Shown here: positions 35,058-44,331 of the stretch, in pieces
Position numbering within the stretch: the first letter of the stretch is position 1
How the letters are laid out: every line of letters starts with the position of its first letter
Assembly: GCF_040289685.1 (NCBI RefSeq)
Contig: NZ_PSLQ01000020.1
Coordinates: forward strand, 1-47,477
DNA: 47,477 bases
Direction: 5' to 3'
DNA from: Pyrinomonas sp040289685
GTDB taxonomy: Bacteria > Acidobacteriota > Blastocatellia > Pyrinomonadales > Pyrinomonadaceae
Program-made: the position numbers and the translations under genes
The notes under the pieces: model-generated
The model's database searches: none
What the model saw: the letters and a program-made list of their open reading frames with translations, nothing else
Told to the model about the DNA's origin: nothing

Positions 35058-35501
35058 GTGGAGTTGCGTAAACAGAATCGAGCCAAGGTCATCGCCATTA
35101 TCATCGGCTTGTTGCTATTAAGCGAAGCGGCGCTCGCCCGACTGGACCGGAGCCAACAAGGTCACGACGCAAAGACTGGACCCGAAAGCGCAGTTAAAGA
35201 GTGCGAACCAACGCCGGAAGCGGCGCGCGGCAAGGAACTCTACCTTCAGAACTGCGCGCGCTGTCACGGCAGTGATGGGCGTGGCGAGACGCCGTTAGGC
35301 AGGCGTTTGCAAGCAAGCGATCTCACCGATCCGGAGTGGCAGTGGGAGATGAGCGACCGTCGTATCGCCGAGGTCATCACCAACGGCGAAGAACGCATGC
35401 CCGCCTTCGGACGCAAGCTCTCCGCTGAAGATGTCGCGCTCGTCGTCGCGCACGTGCGAACGCTGAGGGCCAAGCGTCCTCGCGCCACGGCAAGCAAGTG
35501 A
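35058..35501 (+). CDS. Monohaem cytochrome c (class I)
   Basis: This small periplasmic electron carrier has 147 residues. The signal peptide or anchor is VIAIIIGLLLLSEAALA. The haem site is CARCH at residues 66-70 in NCARCHGSDGRGETPLGRRL, and the likely axial Met is Met114 in EERMPAFGRKL. The remaining helices (RRIAEVITNG, EDVALVVAHVRTLR) fit the cytochrome c fold. GTG 35058 is used as start because AAGGAGAAGAGC lies directly before it. It follows the pentahaem gene after about 110 bases and could pass electrons from it to a terminal oxidase or other acceptor; this pairing is inferred. Confidence 0.9.
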   Translation: MELRKQNRAKVIAIIIGLLLLSEAALARLDRSQQGHDAKTGPESAVKECEPTPEAARGKELYLQNCARCHGSDGRGETPLGRRLQASDLTDPEWQWEMSDRRIAEVITNGEERMPAFGRKLSAEDVALVVAHVRTLRAKRPRATASK

Positions 35502-35987
35502 TCTGAGGCTCTGCCGGGAGCATCATCGAAGCGGTCGAATGAACCCAGAACCACCGAGCAAGTGATTCCGATGAGATGTGCGGCGCCGACGCGCGCGAGT
35601 TCCACGATGGCGTACCCATGTCCACCGAACAAGTCAGATGAGATGTGAGCGTCGGTCGGTTCCCTCTAAGATGCGCCGTCCAAACCATATGCGGCGCGTC
35701 GTGCAGCGCGGCTTCTCGAAAGTTTAGCGCTGGCGGATCGCGTCGCTCGTTTCGGAAGCGACGGGCTTTCCGTGCTCGCCGCTCGATCTACGGGAACGAA
35801 TCGGTGCCGGGCGAGCTTGACGAGGACGCGCAACTCGGTTGAAGATTTTGCCTCGGCGCAGGATGATCTCGGGCCTCGTCGGCGGGGACGACACCCTTGT
35901 TTCAACTGCGATGCGCTGGTCCAAAGGGGGTTAGTGCCGTCTTCGCCCCTTTAAATTTGATCTGACAACAAACTTCTGTGGCGAAAA
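35502..35987. other. Intergenic region, about 485 bases, with an imperfect direct repeat
   Basis: No intact gene. CCACCGAGCAAGTGATTCCG (35551 on) and the related CCACCGAACAAGTC (35622 on) are both followed by GATGAGATGTG, an imperfect direct repeat about 71 bases apart. A minus-strand reading near 35632 (FGGHGYAIVELARVGAAHLI) faintly resembles a methyltransferase fragment; it is not supported enough to call. Confidence 0.4.
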
Positions 35988-37520
35988 GTGATCTTGAAAC
36001 AGAGAGCGAGCGGCATACTGCTTCATCCGACCAGCTTGCCGGGGCCTTATGGCATTGGCGATCTCGGACCGGAGGCGCGCGTTCTGGTTGATTTCCTCGC
36101 CGACAGCGGGCAGACGCTTTGGCAAGTCTTGCCGCTTGGCCCGACCGGCTACGGTGATTCCCCCTACCAATGTTTCTCGGCCTTTGCTGGAAACACGCTG
36201 CTCATCAGCCCCGATGTGCTCGTGTGTGAGCGTCTGCTTGAAGTCAGTGACATTGCCGCTGCGCCAGCGTTCCCCATCACGCGCGTCGATTTCGGGCGCG
36301 TCATCGAGTTCAAACGATCTTTGCTCGAAAAGGTTTACGAACGGTTCAGGACGTTCGGTTCCGACGCGCTGCGCCAAGAGTTCGACGGGTTTTGTTTGTG
36401 GGCGGCTTCGTGGTTGAACGACTACGCGTTGTTTCGCGCGCTCAAAGACGAGCACGGCGGAGCGGCATGGAACCGTTGGGACCGACGTCTCGCGTTGCGC
36501 GATGAACGGGCGTTGGCCGAGGCGCGTGTGCGCTTACGCGATCGCGTGGAGGCGCACAAGTTCGCGCAGTTTCTTTTCTTCAAACAGTGGTTGGCGCTCA
36601 AAGACTACTGCCGCCAGCGCGGCGTGCGGATCATCGGCGACATCCCGATCTTTGTGGCCTACGATTCGGCAGATGTGTGGGCCAACCCGCGCCTCTTCAA
36701 GCTCGACGAAAACGGCGCTCCGCGTGTCGTGGCCGGCGTTCCGCCCGATTATTTCAGCGCGACAGGGCAACTTTGGGGCAATCCGATATATGATTGGGAG
36801 CGACTCCGCGCTGAAGGCTTTCGCTGGTGGGTCGAGCGCGTGCGTTGGGCGTTGCAGATGGTCGATGTCGTTCGGCTCGATCACTTTCGCGGGTTCGCTG
36901 CTTGTTGGGAGGTTCCGGGTGGAGACAAAACGGCCGAGCGCGGGCAGTGGGTGCCGGCGCCCGGTCGTGAGCTGTTCGAAACGCTCGCGCGCGAATTGGG
37001 CGAGCTGCCGATCATCGCTGAAGATTTGGGCGTGATCACGCCGGATGTCGTCGAGCTACGCGATAGCTTCGGTTTCCCCGGAATGCGCATTTTGCAGTTC
37101 GCCTTCGGTGGCGACAGTCGCAACCTAGACCTGCCGCATAACTATGTGCGCAACGTCGTCGTTTACACGGGCACGCACGACAACGACACCACCGTCGGCT
37201 GGTTCAACTCAAAGGCAGGCGAAGGCTCGACGCGAACTGTTGAACAGATCGAGCGCGAACGACGCTTTTGCTTGAAGTACTTGAACACTGACGGGCGCGA
37301 GATCAATTGGGATTTCATCCGCGCCGTGTTCGCCTCCGTCGCCGATACGGCCATCGTCCCGTTGCAAGATGTACTCGGGCTTGGCAGCGAAGCGCGAATG
37401 AATCTGCCGGCGAGCACGCAAGGTAACTGGCAGTGGCGTTACGAAAAGGAGGCGCTCACCACTCGCCACGCCGAACGGTTGCGCGAGCTGGCTGAACTGT
37501 ACGGGCGAACGCTTGACTGA
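35988..37520 (+). CDS. malQ: 4-alpha-glucanotransferase (GH77, amylomaltase)
   Basis: MalQ moves alpha-1,4-glucan segments between maltodextrins and releases glucose, in the cytoplasm. The GH77 signatures are RASGILLHPTSLPGPYGIGD, the QVLPLGPTGYGDSPYQ loop, GDIPIFVAYDSADVWAN and VPPDYFSATGQLWGNPIYDW. The catalytic residues are Asp298 in VRLDHFRGF, Glu345 in IIAEDLG and Asp398 in GTHDNDTT. The length of 510 residues matches bacterial type I enzymes. The start is GTG 35988, which fits the family N-terminus, although the ribosome-binding site is weak. There is no signal peptide, in contrast to the two GH13 enzymes that follow, so it should act on imported oligosaccharides. Confidence 0.96.
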   Translation: MILKQRASGILLHPTSLPGPYGIGDLGPEARVLVDFLADSGQTLWQVLPLGPTGYGDSPYQCFSAFAGNTLLISPDVLVCERLLEVSDIAAAPAFPITRVDFGRVIEFKRSLLEKVYERFRTFGSDALRQEFDGFCLWAASWLNDYALFRALKDEHGGAAWNRWDRRLALRDERALAEARVRLRDRVEAHKFAQFLFFKQWLALKDYCRQRGVRIIGDIPIFVAYDSADVWANPRLFKLDENGAPRVVAGVPPDYFSATGQLWGNPIYDWERLRAEGFRWWVERVRWALQMVDVVRLDHFRGFAACWEVPGGDKTAERGQWVPAPGRELFETLARELGELPIIAEDLGVITPDVVELRDSFGFPGMRILQFAFGGDSRNLDLPHNYVRNVVVYTGTHDNDTTVGWFNSKAGEGSTRTVEQIERERRFCLKYLNTDGREINWDFIRAVFASVADTAIVPLQDVLGLGSEARMNLPASTQGNWQWRYEKEALTTRHAERLRELAELYGRTLD

Positions 37521-37641
37521 TCTTGCGTCTTTCGCTCCCAGACCTGATGAGTGAACGGAGAGTAAGAGGAGACCGGCCAGGCGAACGATTGATCGCCTCT
37601 TCGCTCCCATCGCCGACTGGAATTCAGCGGATCATACGAAG

Positions 37642-39555
37642 ATGTTAGAAGATAAGTTCAGGCGAATCGCCGCTGTCGCTTTTTTCATCTGGGTCGTTGC
37701 CGTTGGCGCGCTGGCCCAGCGCCCTGAAGTTTTCAAGGTGGAACCGCCAAATTGGTGGGCCAATCATTCGATCAATCCCGTGCGCGTGCTCGTGCGCGGG
37801 CGCAATCTCGCGGGCGCGCGCGTCGAACCGGTGGGGAGCGGCATCCTCATCGGGTTGGTGCGCGTCAACGCTGCGGGGACTTATCTCTTCGTCGATGTCG
37901 AGGTCGCGCCGGAGGCGCGTCCCGGTCGGCGCGCGCTGCGCATCATCGCTCCGGGAGGAAGCGTCGAGGTGCCGTTTGAGATCTCCGCCCCGCTCGATCG
38001 TCGCGGACGCTTTCAGGGCTTTGGACCAGACGACGTTATATACCTGATCATGCCCGATCGGTTTGCCGATGGCGATCCGAAGAACAACGATCCGCCGAAA
38101 TCTCGCGGCCTATATGACCGGCGGCGCGCGCGTTATTATCACGGCGGGGATTTTCGCGGCATCATCGACCGTCTGCCGTATCTCAAGGAACTCGGCGTCA
38201 CTGCGATCTGGCTCAATCCGTGGTATGACAACAACGATCGGTTGAACGAGCGCGAGCAGTATCCGGATCGTCCGGGCGAGCCGAAAGCGCCGATCACGGA
38301 CTATCACGGTTACGGCGCGGTCGATTTCTACGGCGTCGAAGAGCATTTCGGGAACATGGCCGACTTGCGCGAATTGGTCGAGCGCGCCCACGCCCTCGGC
38401 ATCAAGGTCATACAGGACCAAGTCGCTAACCACACTGGCCCATACCATCCATGGGTGAAAGATTCGCCGACGCCGACATGGTACAACGGAACCGAAGCGC
38501 AGCACCTCGTCAATCCATTTCAAGCTTGGACGTTGCAGGACCCGAACGCCGCGCCGCAGATGCAACGCCCGACGCTGGAAGGGTGGTTCATCGACATCCT
38601 GCCCGACCTCAATCAGAACGATGAGGAGGTGGCGCGCTACATCATTCAAAACACGCTTTGGTGGATTGGCATGACCGGCATCGACGGCATACGCCAAGAC
38701 ACTTTACCCTACGTGCCGCGCGCCTTCTGGAACCGTTGGATGACGGCCATCAAACGCGAATATCCGCGCTTTACAGTGGTCGGCGAGCTTTACGATGGGG
38801 ATCCGGCGCTGGTCTCCTTCTTTCAAGGCGGCGCGGCGCGTTTCGACGGGATCGATTCCAAGATCGATGCCCTTTTCGATTTTCCGCTCCTGTTCCCGCT
38901 GCGTCGCGCTTTTGCCGAAGGCAAACCGATCAAGGAACTGGCCCAGATGTTGGCGCGCGACCACCTTTACGTCGACCCTAGCATGCTCGTCGTCTTTTTC
39001 GGTAATCACGATATGCCGCGCTTCATGAATGAATCCGGAGCGACGGTGGCCGGGTTGAAGCTGGCGCAGACTTTTATCCTGACGACGCGCGGCATCCCGC
39101 AGCTTTACTACGGCGACGAGATCGCCATGCGCGGCGGCGGCGATCCCGATAACCGACGCGATTTCCCGGGCGGCTTTCCAGGCGACGAGCGCGACGCTTT
39201 CACGCGCCAGGGGCGCACGCCCGAAGAGAACGAAGCGTTCGATCATGTGCAACGGCTGTTAAGTCTGCGCGCTGAATTGGAACCGTTGCGGCGTGGGCGT
39301 TTGATCAACCTTTACGTCGCCGATCAGCAGTACGCTTATGCGCGCGCGACGCCACAAGCGTCCGTCGTCGTCGTCTTCAACAACGACGCGAAACCAGCCA
39401 CCATTGAGTTTGACGCGCGACAGGCTGGGATCGAAGAGGGCGTGCGCTTACGTGACCGACTGGGCGTTGCGCCAGATGTGATCGTTTCGGGCGGAAGGTT
39501 CCGTGTCGTCATTCCGGCGCGTGCAGCGAGCATCTTCGTTGCGCAACCAAAGTGA
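37642..39555 (+). CDS. Secreted cyclomaltodextrinase/neopullulanase-like GH13
   Basis: This alpha-glucan hydrolase is exported by the signal peptide RRIAAVAFFIWVVAVGALAQ. The N-terminal beta domain (KVEPPNWWANHSINPVRVLV, RGRNLAGA) is like that of cyclomaltodextrinase and SusA-type neopullulanase. The GH13 barrel has region I DQVANH (259-264), nucleophile Asp353 in GIRQDTLPY, acid/base Glu382 in VVGELYDG and transition-state Asp457 in FFGNHDMPRF; the 29-residue Asp-Glu spacing is typical. A C-terminal beta domain follows. The length is 637 residues. Products would be maltose and short maltodextrins in the periplasm. It overlaps the extreme upstream end of the transporter reading frame, so the two are probably cotranscribed. 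Confidence 0.93.
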   Translation: MLEDKFRRIAAVAFFIWVVAVGALAQRPEVFKVEPPNWWANHSINPVRVLVRGRNLAGARVEPVGSGILIGLVRVNAAGTYLFVDVEVAPEARPGRRALRIIAPGGSVEVPFEISAPLDRRGRFQGFGPDDVIYLIMPDRFADGDPKNNDPPKSRGLYDRRRARYYHGGDFRGIIDRLPYLKELGVTAIWLNPWYDNNDRLNEREQYPDRPGEPKAPITDYHGYGAVDFYGVEEHFGNMADLRELVERAHALGIKVIQDQVANHTGPYHPWVKDSPTPTWYNGTEAQHLVNPFQAWTLQDPNAAPQMQRPTLEGWFIDILPDLNQNDEEVARYIIQNTLWWIGMTGIDGIRQDTLPYVPRAFWNRWMTAIKREYPRFTVVGELYDGDPALVSFFQGGAARFDGIDSKIDALFDFPLLFPLRRAFAEGKPIKELAQMLARDHLYVDPSMLVVFFGNHDMPRFMNESGATVAGLKLAQTFILTTRGIPQLYYGDEIAMRGGGDPDNRRDFPGGFPGDERDAFTRQGRTPEENEAFDHVQRLLSLRAELEPLRRGRLINLYVADQQYAYARATPQASVVVVFNNDAKPATIEFDARQAGIEEGVRLRDRLGVAPDVIVSGGRFRVVIPARAASIFVAQPK

Positions 39556-39572
39556 GGAGGAGCGAAGAAGTG

Positions 39573-41000
39573 ATGGAGAAACCGCGTTTGAGTTTCTGGC
39601 AGATTTGGAACATGAGCTTCGGCTTCTTCGGCATCCAGTTCGGTTGGGGACTGCAGCTCGGCAACATGAGCGCTATCTATGAAAAGCTCGGCGCTGATCC
39701 GGACCGCATCCCTTTCCTTTGGCTGGCTGCGCCCATGACCGGATTGGTCGTACAACCTATCATCGGGGCGATGAGCGACCGCACGTGGAACCGTTTAGGA
39801 CGTCGGCGCCCGTACTTTCTCGTCGGCGCGATTTTGGCAAGCGCTGCGCTCTTTATCATGCCGGACTCCTCGACGCTCTGGATGGCCGCTGGCTTGCTTT
39901 GGATCCTCGACGCTTCGATCAACGTCTCGATGGAACCTTTTCGCGCGTTCGTCGCTGATAAGCTGCCCGAAGAGCAACGCACCGCTGGTTTCGTCATGCA
40001 AAGCTTCTTCATCGGCCTCGGCGCGACGTTTGCTGGCGCGCTCCCCTTTCTCTTCAGCCGGTGGGGCATTGTGGGCACGACCGAAAGCGGTATTCCGCTC
40101 ACCGTCAAATACGCTTTCCAAATCGGCGCGGTCGTCTTCTTGCTCGCCGTTTTGTGGACCGTTGCGACAACGAACGAGTATCCGCCTGAAGACATGGCCG
40201 AGTTCGAACGTCGGCGCCGCGAAAAGCGTGGCGTGGCCGCTTATTTCAGCGAAATCTTCTCGGCCATGCGCGAAATGCCGCCGACCATGCGGCAGCTCGC
40301 CGTGGTCCAGTTCTTCACGTGGTTAGGCCTGTTCAGCATGTGGCTGTTCTACGTGCCGGCAGTGGCGCGCCACGTCTTTGGCGCAACCGACGCGCGCTCG
40401 CCCGCTTACACTCAGGGGCAGGAGTGGGGCAACTTGACCTTTTCGATCTATTCGATCACTTGTTTCGCCATCGCCTTTGTGTTGCCCAAACTGGCCCGCG
40501 CGATGGGCCGTCGGGCGGTACATGCGCTGGCCTTGTTGTGCGGTGCGGCGGGACTCTATTCGGTCTATTTCATCAGCGACCCGTGGCTGTTGATGCTATC
40601 CATGGTCGGCGTCGGCATCGCTTGGGCTTCCATTTTGTCGCTGCCCTACGCGATTCTGGCCGGAGCGTTGCCGCCAGCACGCATGGGCGTGTACATGGGC
40701 ATCTTCAATTTCTTCATCGTCATCCCGGAGATACTCCAGGCGCTCACTTTCGGTCCGTTGATTCGGGCGACGTTCGGCGCGGACAATCCGAATACGCCAC
40801 TCTACATGGTGATTTTCGGCGCGACCTGTCTGGTCGCCGCGGCGCTCTGCGTTGTGCGCGTGAAAGAGGTGCCAGCGCGCATCCCTGCGACGGCGGTCCT
40901 GCAGGCCGACGAAACGGAACCGTTGACTCTGCCAGAAGCGGCGCAGCCCGTGCCGAGCACGGGGTTGGTCGATGGCGGCACCGATCTACGTGAGCGTTAA
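39573..41000 (+). CDS. MFS sugar transporter (SLC45/maltose permease type)
   Basis: This inner-membrane carrier of about 475 residues has some twelve membrane helices. The N-terminal LSFWQIWNMSFGFFGIQFGW and LGADPDRIPFLWLAAPMTGL are typical of the SLC45-like branch of bacterial maltose and sucrose transporters, as are QPIIGAMSDRTWNRLGRRRP (the loop 2-3 signature) and SINVSMEPFRAFVADKLPEE. Sugar-proton symport is expected. ATG 39573 follows AGGAGG by 12 bases; GTG 39570 is an equally close alternative. Set between two secreted GH13 enzymes and after malQ, it most likely imports maltose or maltodextrins. The C-terminal 45 residues are hydrophilic. Confidence 0.92.
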   Translation: MEKPRLSFWQIWNMSFGFFGIQFGWGLQLGNMSAIYEKLGADPDRIPFLWLAAPMTGLVVQPIIGAMSDRTWNRLGRRRPYFLVGAILASAALFIMPDSSTLWMAAGLLWILDASINVSMEPFRAFVADKLPEEQRTAGFVMQSFFIGLGATFAGALPFLFSRWGIVGTTESGIPLTVKYAFQIGAVVFLLAVLWTVATTNEYPPEDMAEFERRRREKRGVAAYFSEIFSAMREMPPTMRQLAVVQFFTWLGLFSMWLFYVPAVARHVFGATDARSPAYTQGQEWGNLTFSIYSITCFAIAFVLPKLARAMGRRAVHALALLCGAAGLYSVYFISDPWLLMLSMVGVGIAWASILSLPYAILAGALPPARMGVYMGIFNFFIVIPEILQALTFGPLIRATFGADNPNTPLYMVIFGATCLVAAALCVVRVKEVPARIPATAVLQADETEPLTLPEAAQPVPSTGLVDGGTDLRER

Positions 41001-41142
41001 GACGCGCGGAATCGGCCGCGATCGGTAGTGCCAAAGGCGAGCGGAAAGCATTTGCGTCGCGGAGAAACAGAGAAGACGAAAGACGATAAAGGACTCAATG
41101 CAACGGCGGCGTTGTGGAATACGAAGCGAGGATCAAAGAAGA

Positions 41143-42534
41143 ATGACGAGGAAAACGTTCTGTTTCGCGCTCGCTTTGATCGCAGCACTAACCGCCTCGT
41201 TGCGCCCGGCGAAATGCGCGCAGCAAGGGGCTGCGCGTGATTGGTCCAAGGAGCAAGCGCGCCCAGTGCGCGACTGGGTGCGCGACGGGGTCATCTATGA
41301 GATCTTTCCGCGGGCCTTTTCGCCCGAAGGGAATTTTCGCGCCATCATCACGCAACTCGACCGGCTGCAATCGCTCGGGGTGACCATCCTGTGGTTGATG
41401 CCGATTCATCCCATCGGGCAAGAGCGGAAAAAGGGGACCATCGGCAGCCCCTATGCCGTGCGCGATTACTACGCGATCAATCCGGATTACGGTACGGCGG
41501 ACGACCTGAAGCTTCTGGTTGCGGAAGCGCATCGGCATGGCATGCGCGTCATCCTCGATATGGTCGCCAATCATACGGCTTGGGACAGCGTGATGATGAA
41601 GAACCCAGATTTCTACACGCGCGATGCGCAAGGGCGCATCATCCCGCCGGTTCCCGATTGGGCCGACGTCGCCGATCTCGATTACAACAACCCGCGCTTG
41701 CGTGCCTATATGTTGGATGTTCTGCGCTATTGGGTGCGCGCGTTCGACATCGACGGTTACCGCTGCGACGTCGCCGGCATGGTGCCAACCGATTTCTGGG
41801 AAATGGCACGCGCTGAATTGGAGAAGATCAAGCCCGATATCGTGATGCTGGCCGAATGGCACTCGCCTGACCTTTTGGTCAAAGCTTTCGATCTGGACTA
41901 CTCTTGGCCGCTGCACAACGCTCTGACGGACGTGTTGATGGGGCGCGCGCCAGCGACCGCCTTGCGCGCGACATGGGAAGAGGAGCGCGCGCGTTTCCCT
42001 CGCGGCGCGCTGCACATGCGCTTCTCTGACAATCATGACGAACGGCGCGCCATCGCCCGTTTCGGCGAACGCGGGGCGCTGGCTGCGTCGGCGCTGGTCT
42101 TTACGCTCGACGGCGTGCCGATGATCTACAACGGCATGGAAGTTGGCGATACGACCGAATCGGGCGCGCCGGCGCTCTTCGAGAAACAACCGATCTTTTG
42201 GGCCATTGCGGAGCGTCGGCCCGAATTCCCACGCTTCTACAAAAGCATGATCGCGTTGCGACGCCAGCACACGGCCTTGCGACACGGCGAACTGGTCTGG
42301 CTGGCCAACTCGGATGAGGCGCGCATCGTCACCTTTTTGCGACGCGGCGACAAGGAAGAATTGTTGGTTGCCATCAACCTCTCGAACCGTCCTTTTCTAG
42401 GTTTAGTGGAAGTCGCCGAAGGCGCTTCGTTCGCGGAGATCACGCCGGACCCCGCCTCCGCAAAGCGCCCAATGGGGTTGCCCACCTTAAGCTTGGAGGC
42501 TTACGGCTTTCGGTTGTTTCGTCGCTTGAAGTGA
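41143..42534 (+). CDS. Second secreted GH13 alpha-amylase-family enzyme
   Basis: This 463-residue glucan-active enzyme has a signal peptide (TRKTFCFALALIAALTASLR). The GH13 barrel begins VRDGVIYEIFPRAFSPEGNF. Region I is DMVANH (139-144), the nucleophile Asp209 is in DGYRCDVAGMVP, the acid/base Glu238 in VMLAEWHSPD and Asp299 in RFSDNHDE; the Asp-Glu spacing of 29 is standard. No extra N-terminal beta domain or carbohydrate-binding module is visible, so it differs from the other GH13 here. Start 41143 follows AAAGAAGA; an in-frame extension would displace the signal peptide. Specificity (amylase, alpha-glucosidase or transferase) cannot be decided. It follows the MFS gene after 140 bases. Confidence 0.92.
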   Translation: MTRKTFCFALALIAALTASLRPAKCAQQGAARDWSKEQARPVRDWVRDGVIYEIFPRAFSPEGNFRAIITQLDRLQSLGVTILWLMPIHPIGQERKKGTIGSPYAVRDYYAINPDYGTADDLKLLVAEAHRHGMRVILDMVANHTAWDSVMMKNPDFYTRDAQGRIIPPVPDWADVADLDYNNPRLRAYMLDVLRYWVRAFDIDGYRCDVAGMVPTDFWEMARAELEKIKPDIVMLAEWHSPDLLVKAFDLDYSWPLHNALTDVLMGRAPATALRATWEEERARFPRGALHMRFSDNHDERRAIARFGERGALAASALVFTLDGVPMIYNGMEVGDTTESGAPALFEKQPIFWAIAERRPEFPRFYKSMIALRRQHTALRHGELVWLANSDEARIVTFLRRGDKEELLVAINLSNRPFLGLVEVAEGASFAEITPDPASAKRPMGLPTLSLEAYGFRLFRRLK

Positions 42535-42598
42535 AGGTCGGCGAGGGGAACGCTCTGACATCAATCGTCGCCGGAGCCTGCTCGTTCGATCTCGAAGG

Positions 42599-42628
42599 TT
42601 GGCGTATATGCGCGGTGAGATGTTAAAC
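42599..42628 (+). promoter_or_regulatory. Possible promoter of the amidohydrolase gene
   Basis: TTGGCG and TTAAAC are separated by 18 bases and lie about 20 bases ahead of ATG 42649. The -10 match is moderate. Confidence 0.35.
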
Positions 42629-42648
42629 TTCGCTTCGAATTCGATCCG

Positions 42649-44322
42649 ATGAGAATGTGGTTGAAGTTCTTCTTCGCGGTCTGTCTTGTGGCGTCCGCTG
42701 TGACGCAAGGCGAAGGTCAAGGCGTCATGGCCGATCTGGTGATCACAAACGCGCGGGTTCGTACCATGGATGAACGGCGCCCTGAGGCCGAAGCGGTCGC
42801 CGTCATCGGCAACCGCATCGTCGCCGTTGGCTCCGACGCAGAGATAAAACGGCTCATCGGGCCAGCGACGCGCGCAATCGATGCGGGCGGGCGGTTGATC
42901 CTTCCCGGCTTCAATGACGCGCACGTTCACTTCATGAGCGGCGGGTTTCAGCTCTCGAGCGTCGATCTGCGCGACGCCGATAGCCCACAAGAATTTGCCG
43001 AGCGCATCCGACGATACTCGGAAAAGCTTCCGTCGGGGCGTTGGATCACCGGCGGCGATTGGGATCACGAACGTTGGCCCGGCGCGCCGCTTCCGACCAA
43101 GGAGTTGATCGACCCTTTCACCAAGGATCGGCCCGTTTTCGTCAATCGTTTGGATGGGCACATGGCGCTCGCCAACAGTTACGTTTTGAAGCTGGCTGGC
43201 ATCACGCGCCAGACGCCCGATCCGCCAGGCGGCGAGATCGTGCGCGATCCGAAAACGGGCGAGCCGACGGGGATCCTGAAGGATGCGGCGATGAGCTACG
43301 TCTATCGCATCATGCCGGAGCCGAGTTTTGAGGAGAAACTCGAAGCGGCGCGCCGCGCCACCGAGCATGCAGCGAGTCTCGGCGTCACCAGCGTGCAAGA
43401 CGTCTCCGCCGGCGCGGATGTGGGCGTTTACCAAGTTCTGCTCGAACGCGGCGAGTTGAAGACGCGCATCTACGCCGTTTCACCTCTGCCACAATGGGAG
43501 AGGTTGCGAGCGGTCGGCGTGCGCGCCGCTTTCGGTTCGGCGATGTTGCGCATCGGTGGCCTCAAAGGGTTCGCCGATGGAAGTCTGGGTTCGACGACGG
43601 CGCTCTTCTTCGAGCCGTACAAAGACGCGCCGAACACGCGCGGGCTGGCCAGCGACGAGATGCCACGCATGTTGGAGCGCGTGCGCGGCGCTGACCGTGC
43701 GGGATTGCAAGTGATGATTCACGCCATCGGCGATCGGGCCAATCACGAAATACTTTCGATCTACGAACGAGTTGCGCGCGAAAACGGCGAGCGCGATCGG
43801 CGTTTTCGCATCGAACACGCACAGCACATCAGACCGCAAGACATCCCGCGTTTTGCGCGCGCTGGCGTCATCGCTTCCATGCAACCCTATCACGCCATTG
43901 ATGATGGCCGCTGGGCCGAAAAGCGGATCGGGCCGGAACGGATCAAAACGACCTACGCTTTTCGTGCGCTGCTCGACGCGAACGCGACGCTCGCCTTCGG
44001 CTCCGATTGGACCGTTGCGCCGCTCAACCCCTTGCTCGGCGTCTACGCGGCGGTGACGCGCCGCACGCTCGACGGCAAGAACCCGAACGGCTGGGTGCCT
44101 GAACAAAAGATCACGGTGGAAGAGGCAGTGCGGGCTTACACGGTTGGCTCAGCCTATGCAGAGTTCGCTGAAAAGGAGAAAGGACGAATCGCGCCCGGCA
44201 TGCTGGCTGACATGGTCATGTTGTCGCAGGACATCTTTCGCATCGATCCCAGCGAGATCGAAAAGACGCGCGTCTTGTTGACCATCGTCGATGGGCGCAT
44301 CGTTTACAGCGCCGAGCGTTGA
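42649..44322 (+). CDS. Secreted amidohydrolase (YtcJ-like, amidohydrolase 3 family)
   Basis: This metal-dependent hydrolase of the TIM-barrel amidohydrolase superfamily has 557 residues and a signal peptide (LKFFFAVCLVASAVTQ). The metal site includes HVH in GFNDAHVHFMSGG. Further His/Asp elements are QVMIHAIGDRAN, RIEHAQHIRP and LAFGSDWTVAPLNP. N- and C-terminal strands (LVITNARVRTMDERRPEAEA, GMLADMVMLSQDIF) close the usual composite beta-sandwich. The YtcJ-like branch has diverse and mostly untested substrates. It is transcribed toward the permease gene, with only 9 bases between the two stop codons. No sugar link is evident despite the neighbouring maltodextrin genes. Confidence 0.9.
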   Translation: MRMWLKFFFAVCLVASAVTQGEGQGVMADLVITNARVRTMDERRPEAEAVAVIGNRIVAVGSDAEIKRLIGPATRAIDAGGRLILPGFNDAHVHFMSGGFQLSSVDLRDADSPQEFAERIRRYSEKLPSGRWITGGDWDHERWPGAPLPTKELIDPFTKDRPVFVNRLDGHMALANSYVLKLAGITRQTPDPPGGEIVRDPKTGEPTGILKDAAMSYVYRIMPEPSFEEKLEAARRATEHAASLGVTSVQDVSAGADVGVYQVLLERGELKTRIYAVSPLPQWERLRAVGVRAAFGSAMLRIGGLKGFADGSLGSTTALFFEPYKDAPNTRGLASDEMPRMLERVRGADRAGLQVMIHAIGDRANHEILSIYERVARENGERDRRFRIEHAQHIRPQDIPRFARAGVIASMQPYHAIDDGRWAEKRIGPERIKTTYAFRALLDANATLAFGSDWTVAPLNPLLGVYAAVTRRTLDGKNPNGWVPEQKITVEEAVRAYTVGSAYAEFAEKEKGRIAPGMLADMVMLSQDIFRIDPSEIEKTRVLLTIVDGRIVYSAER

Positions 44323-44331
44323 GGCTCTGTT

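Noticed and set aside
35540..35632. Minus-strand reading FGGHGYAIVELARVGAAHLI, like a methyltransferase motif I
   Set aside because: Only about 30 residues look protein-like and flanking frames do not continue; too weak to call a pseudogene.
35551..35651. Two similar segments that might be a CRISPR or tandem array
   Set aside because: Only two imperfect copies about 71 bases apart; no regular spacers and no cas genes.
37579..37598. AGGCGA/TCGCCT stem between malQ and the GH13 gene
   Set aside because: Six base pairs with an 8-base loop and no T-tract; not distinguishable from chance in GC-rich DNA.
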